Origin: Lutibacter sp.
GTDB taxonomy: Bacteria; Bacteroidota; Bacteroidia; Flavobacteriales; Flavobacteriaceae
Length of the DNA stretch: 64,000 bases
Direction of reading: 5' to 3'
NCBI RefSeq assembly: GCF_013139515.1
Contig: NZ_WTAR01000022.1
Span: 1 to 64,000, forward strand
Shown: one piece after another, positions 38,553 through 48,540 of the stretch
Numbering within the stretch: position 1 is the first letter of the stretch
How the letters are laid out: the number at the start of each line of letters is the position of its first letter
Notes under the pieces: model-generated
Seen by the model: only the letters and a program-made list of their open reading frames with translations
What the model was told of the DNA's origin: nothing
Databases searched by the model: none
Program-made: the position numbers and the translations under genes

Positions 38553-39513
38553 CTTTTTGTTGTTTAAGTTTGGTTAATTTTATGGGGTATATTACATAAT
38601 AATATACAATTGAAATAAATGATGTTATTATAATAAATAATGCCAACCAATTTGGCATTTCTGTATGACGCGTTATAAATCCTTCTAAAAACCCTGCAAT
38701 TATAAAAAAAGGTATGGTACTCACCATAATTTTTAAACCGGCTTTAAAACTATTTGTGAAAGATGTTAATCGTGAATATGTTTTAGGGAATAACAGTCCA
38801 TTACCTAACACTAAACCTGCACAACCTGCAATTATTATTACAGAAATTTCTATAGTTCCGTGTATCCAAATGGTTCTAGACGATTCCCAAAGCAATCCTT
38901 TTTCATAAAAAAAGTATAAAAACGAGCCTAACATAATTCCGTTACGCATCATTATAAATAAGGTGCCAACTGAAAAAAGCATGCCAAAAACAAAAGCTGT
39001 CATAGCTACTTTAATATTATTTAAAGTAATTAAAATAAACATATTTGTTTCGTCCATTTTTTTGTAAACCGCCATTGGATCACCCTTTTCAATGTTTTCT
39101 AAAGTTGTGTTTACATAATCATCACCTAAAATTAAACGAACAAAATCTCCATCATTAGCGGCTGAATAAGCGCCAATTATTGTGAAAAATAAAAAAGTTA
39201 GAAACGCAATACCCAATTGTTTATGGTATTGAGCAAATTGCAATGGAAATTCTGTTTTAAAAAAAGTAAGTAATCTATTTTTACTTTCTTTTTTGGTTTT
39301 ATAAATTTTTTGATGTGCTTTTGAAGCTATAGAATTTAAATATTTTTCGGTATTACTTTTAGCATAAAAAGTTTTAGCATAACTTAAATCATCGGTAATT
39401 TCAATGTATAAATCAGATAGCTTATCTGGTGAAACTTGTTCTTTATTATCAAGAACATTTTCAAATAACAGCCACTTATTTTTATTTCTTTTTACAAATG
39501 AAGCTTCACGCAT
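38536..39513 (-). CDS. Stage II sporulation protein M (SpoIIM)-family membrane protein
   Basis: MREASFVKRNKNKWLLFENVLDN...DLYIEITDDLSYAKTFYAKSNTEKYLNSIASKAHQKIYK; start trimmed from 39564. Confidence 0.9.
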   Translation of the reverse strand: MREASFVKRNKNKWLLFENVLDNKEQVSPDKLSDLYIEITDDLSYAKTFYAKSNTEKYLNSIASKAHQKIYKTKKESKNRLLTFFKTEFPLQFAQYHKQLGIAFLTFLFFTIIGAYSAANDGDFVRLILGDDYVNTTLENIEKGDPMAVYKKMDETNMFILITLNNIKVAMTAFVFGMLFSVGTLFIMMRNGIMLGSFLYFFYEKGLLWESSRTIWIHGTIEISVIIIAGCAGLVLGNGLLFPKTYSRLTSFTNSFKAGLKIMVSTIPFFIIAGFLEGFITRHTEMPNWLALFIIITSFISIVYYYVIYPIKLTKLKQQKDEQFH

Positions 39514-39618
39514 TTTTTTTACTTTTGTCTTTTCAATAGTTTTACAACTATTCTCAACATTCAAGTGAACGAATGTAAAAAATCAAATTGTATCAGCCAA
39601 AAAAAGAACGTATATAAA

Positions 39619-40335
39619 ATGGATAATTTTCATATAGAAACCGCACAAAATGTAACAATTCATCAAAATGTTGCACCACTGAGTACTCGCATTGGTGCTT
39701 TTTTAGTTGACATGCTAATTATTGCAGGTTATTATCTAATAATATATTTAATACTTAACGCGCTTGGACTTCGTTTAAATGAGTCTTTATATGTTTTTTA
39801 TGTACTTTTAAGTTTGCCTGTATTTTTTTACAGTTTACTTTTTGAAACTTTAATGAACGGACAAACACCGGGCAAATATGTTGGTAAAATTAGAGTTACA
39901 AAACTTGATGGTTCTAAACCAACATTTGGTAGTTATTTAATTCGTTGGGTTTTACGATTAATTGATATCAGCTTAGCTTCAGGTTCTGTAGCACTTCTCA
40001 CTATTTTATTAAATGGAAAAGGACAACGTTTAGGCGATTTGGCTGCCGGAACAACTGTAATTTCAGAAAAAAATACTATTTCAATTTCTGACACTTTATT
40101 AGTTGATATTCCTGATGAATACAAACCTACTTTCCCTCAAGTTACTTTGTTAAATGATAAAGACATTCAAACTATCAAAGAATTATACTTAAAAGCTAAA
40201 AGAAATGGAAATCATAATACAATTTTAAAGCTTTATCAAAAAATTATTGATATTACTGAAATTACGACTGAAATGCCTCCTATCAATTTTATTGATGTAG
40301 TTATTAAAGATTATAACTATTTTACACAACGCTAA
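39619..40335 (+). CDS. RDD family protein
   Basis: MDNFHIETAQNVTIHQNVAPLSTRIGAFLVDMLIIAGYYLIIY...GQTPGKYVGKIRVTKLDG...GQRLGDLAAGTTVI; start trimmed from 39565. Confidence 0.9.
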   Translation: MDNFHIETAQNVTIHQNVAPLSTRIGAFLVDMLIIAGYYLIIYLILNALGLRLNESLYVFYVLLSLPVFFYSLLFETLMNGQTPGKYVGKIRVTKLDGSKPTFGSYLIRWVLRLIDISLASGSVALLTILLNGKGQRLGDLAAGTTVISEKNTISISDTLLVDIPDEYKPTFPQVTLLNDKDIQTIKELYLKAKRNGNHNTILKLYQKIIDITEITTEMPPINFIDVVIKDYNYFTQR

Positions 40336-40398
40336 TTATAGTTTTAATATGATTAGCTATGGCAATTTTCAATTACCTTTATCTTATTCAAAAAAATA

Positions 40399-41031
40399 AT
40401 GAATTTCACTCATTTTAAAAAGCATATATCAACTTTAAAACAACATTCAATTGGTGGTTTAGATGCACAATTTAGTTTAGCTCCAAAATTAAGGTTACGC
40501 TATTCTGAAGAAAAAATTAATGCCTTAAATCCTAAAAAAGCTGCTGTAGTTGCATTATTTTACCCAAATAACAAAAATGAAACTTGCTTTTTATTAACAT
40601 TACGTGCAAATTATAATGGAACTCATTCTTCTCAAATAAGTTTTCCTGGCGGAAAAATTGAATTAAAAGATACTTCACTTAAAAATACTGCCTTACGTGA
40701 AACCAATGAAGAAGTAGGGGTTTTAGAAGATAATATTGTTGTTTTTAAACAAATGACAGATGTGTTTATTCCTCCAAGCAATTTTGTAGTAACACCATTT
40801 TTAGGGTATTTAGATGCAATTCCAACTTTCGAAAAAAATCATGAAGTTGCTGAAATCATCTCAGTGACTGTTCATGATTTACTAAATGAAAAATCAATAA
40901 CAACAACTACCTTATCAACTTCATACGCTAAAAATATTAAGGTACCATGCTTTGTATTAAACAATTACATTGTTTGGGGTGCAACCGCAATGATGCTGAA
41001 TGAAATCAAAGAATTATTAAAAAAAATATAA
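40399..41031 (+). CDS. NUDIX hydrolase (CoA pyrophosphatase type)
   Basis: HSSQISFPGGKIELKDTSLKNTALRETNEEVGV. Confidence 0.93.
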   Translation: MNFTHFKKHISTLKQHSIGGLDAQFSLAPKLRLRYSEEKINALNPKKAAVVALFYPNNKNETCFLLTLRANYNGTHSSQISFPGGKIELKDTSLKNTALRETNEEVGVLEDNIVVFKQMTDVFIPPSNFVVTPFLGYLDAIPTFEKNHEVAEIISVTVHDLLNEKSITTTTLSTSYAKNIKVPCFVLNNYIVWGATAMMLNEIKELLKKI

Positions 41032-41080
41032 ACTATTTTTTGCTTAGATTTGTAACTCATTCAAAACCAAACCAACCATA

Positions 41081-41893
41081 ATGCCAATATTTAAAAGAAA
41101 CCCTTTTGGACATATTTTATTTTTAAAAAGATGGCTTGTACGTATTTTCGGAGTTGTTTCTCACGGAAGATATAGACGATTTAACCGACTTCAAATTGAA
41201 GGCTCAGAAATTATTAGAGAATTACAAGATTCAAATGTATTATTTGTTTCAAATCATCAAACATATTTTGCTGATGTAGCCGCAATGTTTCATGTTTTTA
41301 ATGCTTCACTAAAAGGAAGAGTAGATTCTTTAAAAAATATTGGTTATATATGGAACCCTAAGTTAAACATATACTATGTTGCTGCTGCAGAAACCATGAA
41401 ATCTGGTTTATTACCTAAAATATTTGCATATATAGGCTCCGTTTCTATTGATAGAACTTGGAGAAGTGCTGGTCAAAATGTAAACAGACAAGTAAAACAA
41501 TCTGATATTAGTAACATTGGAAAAGCTTTAGATGATGGTTGGGTTATTACATTTCCACAAGGAACAACAAAACCTTTTAAACCTATTAGAAGAGGAACAG
41601 CTCATATTATTAAAACTTATAAACCTGTAGTAATTCCTATTGTAATTGATGGTTTTAGAAGGTCTTTTGATAAAAAAGGATTAATGATTAAGAAAAGAAA
41701 TGTACTGCAAACTATGGTTATTAAAAAACCTATGGAAATTGATTATGAAAATGATACTATTGATGAAATTGTTAAAAGAATAGAAATAGAGATAGAACAA
41801 CATCCCTCTTTTTTAAAAGTAACACCTCCTGAAGAATATAAAAAATCTGAAGAAGAATTAAACAAAAAAAGAACTTTTTGGGATGTATATTAA
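41081..41893 (+). CDS. Lysophospholipid acyltransferase family protein (PlsC-like)
   Basis: VLFVSNHQTYFADVAAM (NHxxxxD) and FPQGTTKP. Confidence 0.88.
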   Translation: MPIFKRNPFGHILFLKRWLVRIFGVVSHGRYRRFNRLQIEGSEIIRELQDSNVLFVSNHQTYFADVAAMFHVFNASLKGRVDSLKNIGYIWNPKLNIYYVAAAETMKSGLLPKIFAYIGSVSIDRTWRSAGQNVNRQVKQSDISNIGKALDDGWVITFPQGTTKPFKPIRRGTAHIIKTYKPVVIPIVIDGFRRSFDKKGLMIKKRNVLQTMVIKKPMEIDYENDTIDEIVKRIEIEIEQHPSFLKVTPPEEYKKSEEELNKKRTFWDVY

Positions 41894-41934
41894 AACAAAC
41901 ACAGCTTTTAGATTTTAAAAGCTGTGTTTGTTTT
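41892..41934. terminator. Bidirectional intrinsic terminator between convergent acyltransferase and dps
   Basis: Perfect 19-bp stem AAAACAAACACAGCTTTTA-gattt-TAAAAGCTGTGTTTGTTTT. Confidence 0.88.
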
Positions 41935-41950
41935 CAATTAAACTTAATTA

Positions 41951-42421
41951 TTATTTCAGCCACGCATTTAACATCCAAATTGTTTTTTCTTGCTCTGCAA
42001 TAAAATCACTCATCATTGAGTTTGTTCCTTCATCATTAGCATCGTCAGATTCATTTAAAATATGTCTTTCAATTTTTAATAATTCTGATAAAGAGTTTAC
42101 AACTAGTTCAACTCCATCAACATCCTTACTAATATTTTTACCAACTTTTACTTTTGACAGTTCTGAATATTCAGAAAAAGTGTGCAATGGTGTACCTTCT
42201 AATGTTAATATGCGCTCAGCAATCATATCAATTTTTTCTTGAGAATCTGTATAAAACTCTTCAAATTTAATATGTAATTCAAAAAATGATTTTCCTTTAA
42301 TATTCCAATGTAATCCTCTTAAATTTTGGTAATACACTTGAAAATTTGCTAGTAAGTTATTTAAATTAATTACTACATTTTTTGTCTTTTTACTGTCTAA
42401 TCCTAAAATTGTTGTATTCAT
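41951..42421 (-). CDS. dps: Dps family DNA-binding/ferritin-like stress protein
   Basis: LLANFQVYYQNLRGLHWNIKGKSFFELHIKFEEFYTDSQEKIDMIAERILTLEGTPLHTFSEY. Confidence 0.94.
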   Translation of the reverse strand: MNTTILGLDSKKTKNVVINLNNLLANFQVYYQNLRGLHWNIKGKSFFELHIKFEEFYTDSQEKIDMIAERILTLEGTPLHTFSEYSELSKVKVGKNISKDVDGVELVVNSLSELLKIERHILNESDDANDEGTNSMMSDFIAEQEKTIWMLNAWLK

Positions 42422-42537
42422 ATTTTTGCGTTTTTTATGTTATTTTTATTTCTATTACAAATTTATTCAAAAATAAACTCAATAACATATAGTTAATATT
42501 GATAGTTTTAATATCTTTATCAAAAATATTTATACAA

Positions 42538-43488
42538 ATGACTATTACACAACTTAAATACGTATTAGCAGTTGCTGAACATCAAAATTTCACCATTGCA
42601 TCTGAGCATTGTTTTGTTACGCAGCCAACATTAAGTATGCAAATTCAAAAGCTTGAAGAAGAATTAAACACTCAAATTTTTAACAGAAAGAAAAAACCCA
42701 TTCAGTTAACCGAAATTGGTAATAAAATTATTGAACAAGCAAAAATTATTGTTGATGAAAGCAATAGAATTACTGATATTGTAGATCAACAAAAAGGCTA
42801 TATTGGTGGTGATTTTAGGTTAGGGATTATTCCTACTATTATGCCAACATTATTACCTTTATTTTTAAAATCTTTTATTAAAAAGTATCCTAAAGTCAAT
42901 TTAAAAATTGAAGAATTAACGACTGAAGATATTGTAAAAAAATTAGCTGACGGACACATTGATGTTGCAATTGCAGCAACACCTCTAGAGAACGAGGCGA
43001 TTAAGGAACGTATACTTTACTACGAACCTTTTGTTGGTTTTGTTCCTACAGAGCATCGCTTATTTAGCAATTCTAAAATTGAAGTAGATGATTTAAATAT
43101 AGAAGATATTTTATTATTAGAAGATGGCCATTGTTTTAAAGAAAGTATTCTTAATTTGTGTAGCACTTTTGGAAAAGCAAATCAATCTTTTCAATTGCAT
43201 AGTGGTAGTTTTAATACTTTAATTAAACTTTCTAAAGAAGGTTTAGGTATGACTTTACTACCATATTTACAAACGTTAGATACAAGCCAAGAAGACAAAA
43301 AATATTTACGTGAATTTAATGAGCCTGTACCTGCAAGAGAGGTAAGTCTTATTTATCACAAATCTCAATTAAAAATTCAGCTTATTGAAGCCTTAAAAAA
43401 TGCGATAGATGGAATTATTAGAGGCGTTATTGCTTTTAACGATGTTAAAATAATAAGTCCTATTCAACAAAAAAGAGGAGTCTTGTAA
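42538..43488 (+). CDS. oxyR: LysR-family regulator, OxyR-like
   Basis: MTITQLKYVLAVAEHQNFTIASEHCFVTQPTLSMQIQKLEEEL; LLLEDGHCFKESILNLC (paired Cys region); divergent from dps; start trimmed from 42499. Confidence 0.9.
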   Translation: MTITQLKYVLAVAEHQNFTIASEHCFVTQPTLSMQIQKLEEELNTQIFNRKKKPIQLTEIGNKIIEQAKIIVDESNRITDIVDQQKGYIGGDFRLGIIPTIMPTLLPLFLKSFIKKYPKVNLKIEELTTEDIVKKLADGHIDVAIAATPLENEAIKERILYYEPFVGFVPTEHRLFSNSKIEVDDLNIEDILLLEDGHCFKESILNLCSTFGKANQSFQLHSGSFNTLIKLSKEGLGMTLLPYLQTLDTSQEDKKYLREFNEPVPAREVSLIYHKSQLKIQLIEALKNAIDGIIRGVIAFNDVKIISPIQQKRGVL

Positions 43489-43504
43489 GACTCCTCTTTT
43501 TTTT
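43471..43504. terminator. Bidirectional terminator overlapping the oxyR 3' end
   Basis: AAAAGAGGAGTCTT-gt-AAGACTCCTCTTTT followed by TTTT. Confidence 0.85.
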
Positions 43505-43700
43505 AATTTTTAACTAAAGCTAAACAAGTATGTAGGTCTGGTTTATTTACCGTAAACTCTCTTAGCCAAAAATATAATTCTTTTATTTCAAAAGGTAGTA
43601 ACCTATTTATTGCTTTTTCCAATTCTTTTTTAAATAAGTCTTTATTGAAACTAACTTTTTCAAGTACTGTCTTAGTGTACTCAAACATTGCTCTTGCCAT
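43503..43700 (-). CDS. Small hypothetical protein (65 aa)
   Basis: Clean ORF ending at a shared terminator; MARAMFEYTKTVLEKVSFNKDLFKKELEKAINRLLPFEIKELYFWLREF. Confidence 0.75.
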   Translation of the reverse strand: MARAMFEYTKTVLEKVSFNKDLFKKELEKAINRLLPFEIKELYFWLREFTVNKPDLHTCLALVKN

Positions 43701-43815
43701 ATTTTAAAAGATTTTAGTTGGTTAAACTTAAAACGCTAAATTAATTTTTTTAGTACATAAATATACAAAAAAAAATAACACAAACAACTACTAATCACCG
43801 TTCACTTGCGAAAAC

Positions 43816-44082
43816 TTACAATTTATTTATTTTTTCAAGCAGTTTATTAGCATTTTTCTCAAGTTCTAAATTTAAACTTTTAAAATGTGCTTTCTTGCTT
43901 TCAACATTTTTTATGTGAACTTTTTCAATTAATGCATCAAAAGTTACTATTGCTTCATCTATAATAGCTTCAGTACCTTTTGTAGTTGCTTTTGGGTTTA
44001 ATAATTCCCAAGCATAACACTCTTCAATTATATCACCTAATACGTAATTAATATCTTTTTTTAAATTTTTAATACTTGCCAT
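43816..44082 (-). CDS. Small hypothetical alpha-helical protein (88 aa)
   Basis: MASIKNLKKDINYVLGDIIEECYAWELLNP...; soluble helical ORF with good context. Confidence 0.75.
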   Translation of the reverse strand: MASIKNLKKDINYVLGDIIEECYAWELLNPKATTKGTEAIIDEAIVTFDALIEKVHIKNVESKKAHFKSLNLELEKNANKLLEKINKL

Positions 44083-44190
44083 ATTTCTTTCTATTTTTTA
44101 CATTGCAAATTTACGAGATTTTGATGAATTTAGCCACAAAAACATCAAAAATTAACTATAATTTACGTACAAATTGTTTAAATAATGGTT

Positions 44191-44730
44191 TTAGTTAACT
44201 TTAGTTAAACTGTTTAAAATATTTAATGAATTTTCAATGTGCTTTTCTGCTCCAAACTGGCTATTAAAAATATATTGTACAATGCCACTTTTATCTATCA
44301 CGTAAGTTACACGTCCGGGCAAAAAGACCATACTTTTTTTAACTCCAAACAGTTTTCTTACTTCATTATTAATATCAGCTAATAACGTAAATGGTAAATT
44401 ATATTTCTCTTCAAATTTCTTGTGAGACTCTACATTATCAGCGCTAATTCCAATAACTAAGGCTTCAAGTTTTAAAAAATCTTCAAAGTCATCTCTAAAC
44501 TTACAAGCTTCTTTTACACAACCTGGTGTATCATCTTTTGGATAAAAATAAATAACCATTGGCTTTCCAATTAAACTATTAACTGTAAACGCATTTCCAT
44601 TTTGATCATTTAGCTTAAATGACGGTACTTTATCTCCAACTTCAAGTTTTTTCATACTATTATCATTCATTTTAAAGCTTAAAAAAATTAAGCTTACAAC
44701 TATAATTACTACAGCTATAATTTTTTTCAT
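44191..44730 (-). CDS. Peroxiredoxin (Bcp type) with N-terminal membrane anchor
   Basis: N-terminal hydrophobic segment then KLEVGDKVPSFKLNDQNG...VIYFYPKDDTPGCVKEACKFRDDF. Confidence 0.92.
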   Translation of the reverse strand: MKKIIAVVIIVVSLIFLSFKMNDNSMKKLEVGDKVPSFKLNDQNGNAFTVNSLIGKPMVIYFYPKDDTPGCVKEACKFRDDFEDFLKLEALVIGISADNVESHKKFEEKYNLPFTLLADINNEVRKLFGVKKSMVFLPGRVTYVIDKSGIVQYIFNSQFGAEKHIENSLNILNSLTKVN

Positions 44731-44870
44731 CTATAAGTTTTTAACAAATATCAATTAATTTATTTAAATGATTAATTTTGCAGTATGAAATATGATTAAG
44801 ACATTGTTTCTACACAAACTAAATACATGTAATTATAATTACATTTTACCATATAAAAAAAAGAATACAA

Positions 44871-45878
44871 ATGAAAAATTTTATTGAAAACTTACCAAAA
44901 GCTGAATTACATTTACATATTGAAGGGTCTTTTGAACCTAAATTAATGTTTGAAATTGCAAAAAGAAATAATATTACTATTCCATACAATTCAGTTGAAG
45001 AAATTGAAGAAGCCTATAAATTTGATTGTTTACAAGACTTTTTAGATATTTATTATCAAGGAGCTGGTGTTTTAATTAACGAGCAAGATTTTTACGACTT
45101 AACCTATAGTTATTTACAAAAATGTGCGTCTCAAAATGTACGTCATACTGAAATTATGTTTGACCCACAAACACATACTGAGCGTGGTATTTCATTTGAA
45201 ACCGTTATAAATGGAATTTCTAAAGCTTGTGATGACGCTGAAGAAAAACTAGGAGTTACTTCTTTATTAATTATGAGTTATTTACGCCATTTAAGCGAAG
45301 ATGATGCCTTTAAAACATTAAAGCAATCAATACCTTTTAAAGATAAAATTACTGCTGTAGGTTTAGATTCTTCTGAAAAAGGAAATCCTCCTTCAAAATT
45401 TAAAAATGTATATGAAGCTTCCGTTAATGAAGGTTATATTCCTGTTGCACACGCTGGTGAAGAAGGCTCAGCAGATTATGTTTGGGAGGCTATTGATATT
45501 TTAGGAATTAAGCGTATTGACCACGGTAACAATTCACTTCAAGATGAAAAATTAGTTGAAGAAATAGTAAAACGAGATATGGCTTTAACTGTTTGCCCAT
45601 TATCTAATACGGCATTACAAGTTGTTGATGATTTAAAAAATCATCCGCTAAAAAAAATGATGGATTTAGGTTTAAAAGTTACCATAAATTCTGATGATCC
45701 TGCTTATTTTGGTGGGCAAGTAAATAAAAACTACTTAGAAATTCAAAAAGCATTAAATTTATCAAAAGAAGAAATTTACAATCTTGCTAAAAATTCTTTT
45801 CAATATTCATTGTTAGATACTACAAAAAAACAATTGTATTTAAATGAATTAGAAGTATATTACACTAACAATAAGTAA
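44871..45878 (+). CDS. add: Adenosine deaminase
   Basis: LPKAELHLHIEGSFEPKLMFEIAKRN; VAHAGEEGSADYVWEAIDILGIKRIDHGNN; TINSDDPAYFGG. Confidence 0.96.
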   Translation: MKNFIENLPKAELHLHIEGSFEPKLMFEIAKRNNITIPYNSVEEIEEAYKFDCLQDFLDIYYQGAGVLINEQDFYDLTYSYLQKCASQNVRHTEIMFDPQTHTERGISFETVINGISKACDDAEEKLGVTSLLIMSYLRHLSEDDAFKTLKQSIPFKDKITAVGLDSSEKGNPPSKFKNVYEASVNEGYIPVAHAGEEGSADYVWEAIDILGIKRIDHGNNSLQDEKLVEEIVKRDMALTVCPLSNTALQVVDDLKNHPLKKMMDLGLKVTINSDDPAYFGGQVNKNYLEIQKALNLSKEEIYNLAKNSFQYSLLDTTKKQLYLNELEVYYTNNK

Positions 45879-45914
45879 ATTTAAACTTCGTTACTTTTAA
45901 ATAACTAACAAACT

Positions 45915-46505
45915 ATGAGAAATAAAATTAACATTGCTATTGTACTATTTATTATTACTACAAGTGCCTTTAGCCAAGCAAACAAAGTTTATATTGATAC
46001 TGGTTCTGTAAAAAATCAATTTGACTATTTAATTGATAAATCGTATTCATATAAAGATTATAAGAATATAAAACTTAACTGGTTAGTTACGTTAAAAAAC
46101 AATGTTTCTGATACTTTAGCTGTATCAAAAAAAGAAATTTTAACAAATTACAAAACTATCAATTCTCAAAAAACCACCATAGATAGTTTAAGAGATTCAT
46201 TGGTTATTTCAAAAAAAAACACAACTGTTTTAAGTAACGAAAAACAAAGTATTTCTTTCTTAGGTATTCAGTTTAGCAAGTCATTTTTTAAAACACTCAT
46301 GGTTTTAATTATTTGTGGTTTAGCAGCTTTACTTACTTTCTTTATTATACAATACAAACAAAGTTATAGTATTATAAAGCAAGCCGAATCAAATTTAAAA
46401 GAAACAGAAGAAGAGTTTGAAACTCACAGAAAAAGAGCTTTAGAACGTGAGCAAAAAGTAATGCGTAAATTACAAGATGAATTAAATAAACAGAAAAAAG
46501 AATAA
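45915..46505 (+). CDS. Hypothetical secreted/membrane coiled-coil protein
   Basis: Signal peptide ...TTSAFSQANKVYIDTGSVKNQFDYLIDKSYSYKDYKNIK, one internal TM, C-terminal coiled coil. Confidence 0.8.
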   Translation: MRNKINIAIVLFIITTSAFSQANKVYIDTGSVKNQFDYLIDKSYSYKDYKNIKLNWLVTLKNNVSDTLAVSKKEILTNYKTINSQKTTIDSLRDSLVISKKNTTVLSNEKQSISFLGIQFSKSFFKTLMVLIICGLAALLTFFIIQYKQSYSIIKQAESNLKETEEEFETHRKRALEREQKVMRKLQDELNKQKKE

Positions 46506-46511
46506 TTATAA

Positions 46512-47138
46512 ATGAATGTAGATGAATTAATTAAAACAGAACTTTCATTTTTAGGAAGTTCATTATTGAATGATATTTTAGCATCATCTACAACAATGCA
46601 GTTTAAAAAAGACACGGAATTACTTCGCGAAGGTCAATTTGTAAAAGTAATTCCAATAGTATTAAATGGCTTAATAAAAGTATTTTCTAGATACGAAGAC
46701 AAAGAACTATTATTGTACTACATAAAACCGGCCGAAAGTTGCGTAATGTCGTTCTCAGCAAGTTTAAAAAATACACCAAGCCAAGTATTTGCAATTACTG
46801 AGGAAGATACCACTGTTTTATTATTACCCGTTAATAAAGTTGATAATTGGGCTAAAAACTTTCCTAATTTCAACCAATTATTTTTTGAACAATACAATGT
46901 TAGATACAATGAATTGTTAAAAACAATCAATCATCTTTTGTTTGATAAATTAGATGTAAGACTCTATACTTATTTAGTTGAGAAAAAGGACATTACCCAA
47001 AAAAATCCTATTAAAATTTCACACAGACAAATTGCGAATGAATTAGGTACTGCTCGTGAAGTTATTAGCCGACTTATAAAAAAATTAGAAGGAGAAAACA
47101 AAGTGAAACAACTCACAAATAAAATTGAAATTTTGTAG
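46512..47138 (+). CDS. Crp/Fnr family transcriptional regulator
   Basis: cNMP-binding-like N-terminus; ISHRQIANELGTAREVISRLIKKLEGENKVK HTH. Confidence 0.92.
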   Translation: MNVDELIKTELSFLGSSLLNDILASSTTMQFKKDTELLREGQFVKVIPIVLNGLIKVFSRYEDKELLLYYIKPAESCVMSFSASLKNTPSQVFAITEEDTTVLLLPVNKVDNWAKNFPNFNQLFFEQYNVRYNELLKTINHLLFDKLDVRLYTYLVEKKDITQKNPIKISHRQIANELGTAREVISRLIKKLEGENKVKQLTNKIEIL

Positions 47139-47216
47139 AGTGGTGACTACAGTCACTGCTAATTACTTATATTTAGAATAATTTTGAATTAAATTTTAAA
47201 CTAAACCTTTTTTATT

Positions 47217-47423
47217 ATGAAAAAAAACATGGGAAACATTGACAAGATGTTAAGAGTATTAATAGCTGTTATAATTGCTGTATTATATTTTGCTACAGAT
47301 TTAATTCCAGGAACTTTAGGTATTGTTCTTTTAGCATTAGCTGGCGTTTTTGTACTTACAAGCTTTATAAGTTTTTGTCCGTTATACGCTCCTTTTGGAT
47401 TAAGCACTTGCAAAAAAGAGTAA
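47217..47423 (+). CDS. YgaP-like DUF2892 inner membrane protein
   Basis: MKKNMGNIDKMLRVLIAVIIAVLYF...GIVLLALAGVFVLTSFISFCPLYAPFGLSTC. Confidence 0.93.
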   Translation: MKKNMGNIDKMLRVLIAVIIAVLYFATDLIPGTLGIVLLALAGVFVLTSFISFCPLYAPFGLSTCKKE

Positions 47424-47432
47424 TAATATCAT

Positions 47433-47464
47433 AAAAAAAGAAGCTTTTAAAAGCTTCTTTTTTT
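47433..47464. terminator. Bidirectional terminator between DUF2892 gene and queD
   Basis: Perfect 32-bp palindrome AAAAAAAGAAGCTTTT/AAAAGCTTCTTTTTTT. Confidence 0.85.
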
Positions 47465-47873
47465 ATTCACCACAATAGGTTACAAAATTTCTTGGAGTTT
47501 CGTAAAGTGTAATTGAAAGTTCTAAGTTTTCATCAATTTTTAAGCGAAGTTTATTCCAAATTACCACTGATATATTTTCAGCAGTTGGGTTTAAAGTTTT
47601 AAAAGCCTCAACTTCTTCATTTAAATTTTTATGATCGAATTTCTCTTCAATTTCAACATCAATCAATTCTTTTAACACCTTCATATCCATCACAAAACCA
47701 GTTTCTGGATGAATTTCACCTTTCACAGAAACAATTAACTCATAATTATGCCCATGATAATTTGGATTTGCGCATTTACCAAATACAGTTGCGTTTCTCG
47801 CATCTGTCCAATCTGCGTTGTATAATCTATGAGCAGCATTAAAATGTGCTTTTCTATTTACGGTTACTTTCAT
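47463..47873 (-). CDS. queD: 6-carboxytetrahydropterin synthase (QueD-like)
   Basis: FNAAHRLYN...FGKCANPNYHGHNYELIVSVKGEIHPETGFVMDMKVLK...YETPRNFVTY. Confidence 0.93.
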   Translation of the reverse strand: MKVTVNRKAHFNAAHRLYNADWTDARNATVFGKCANPNYHGHNYELIVSVKGEIHPETGFVMDMKVLKELIDVEIEEKFDHKNLNEEVEAFKTLNPTAENISVVIWNKLRLKIDENLELSITLYETPRNFVTYCGE

Positions 47874-47882
47874 TTATAATTT

Positions 47883-48401
47883 TTATTTACTGATAAAACT
47901 ATAATATTTTTCAAAAATTATTTTAAACCATTCAGTATAAATTTCAGTGTGCAATAACATATCATTTTTCACTTCTTCAACAGTCATCCATTTAAAACTT
48001 TCAACCTCTTCCCTATTAATTATTGGGTTTTCGCTATAATACCCAATCATAATATGGTCTAATTCGTGTTCAGTTAAACCATTGTCAAACGGTGCTTTAT
48101 AAATAAATGATGTTACTTCTTTCAACTCACAAACAAAACCCATTTCTTCTTGCAAACGACGTTTACCCGCTTCTAAATTACTTTCTCCATTTCGCTGATG
48201 ACTACAACAAGAATTTGTCCATAACAAAGGTGAATGGTATTTATCAGCTGCACGTTGCTGCAACATTAACTCGCTTTTATCATTAAAAATAAATACTGAA
48301 AATGCTCTGTGCAATACAGCTTTTTCATGCGCCTCCATTTTTGGCATTAAACCAATCTGTTCGTCTTTTTCGTTTACTAAAATTACCTGTTCTTCTTTCA
48401 T
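47883..48401 (-). CDS. idi: Isopentenyl-diphosphate delta-isomerase (type 1)
   Basis: EKAVLHRAFSVFIFNDKSELMLQQRAADKYHSPLLWTNSCCSHQR; ELDHIMIGYY. Confidence 0.95.
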   Translation of the reverse strand: MKEEQVILVNEKDEQIGLMPKMEAHEKAVLHRAFSVFIFNDKSELMLQQRAADKYHSPLLWTNSCCSHQRNGESNLEAGKRRLQEEMGFVCELKEVTSFIYKAPFDNGLTEHELDHIMIGYYSENPIINREEVESFKWMTVEEVKNDMLLHTEIYTEWFKIIFEKYYSFISK

Positions 48402-48540
48402 TATCTTTTGAATTGCAACAAATTTACAATTTTCAATTGAAAGATTAAATAATTGAATGACTGAAATAAGCTAACATTTAATCTTTTATATTTCAATCTT
48501 TAATCTTTAAATTCCTAAATTTGCACCTCAAAATTTGAAT

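Noticed and set aside
39564-39565. ORF track suggests SpoIIM and RDD genes start at adjacent bases (head-to-head overlap)
   Set aside because: Both track starts are alternative codons upstream of the likely ATGs (39513 on -, 39619 on +); a normal ~105-bp divergent promoter region remains.
47201-47413. Minus-strand 70-aa ORF
   Set aside because: Antisense to the DUF2892 protein; no family resemblance.
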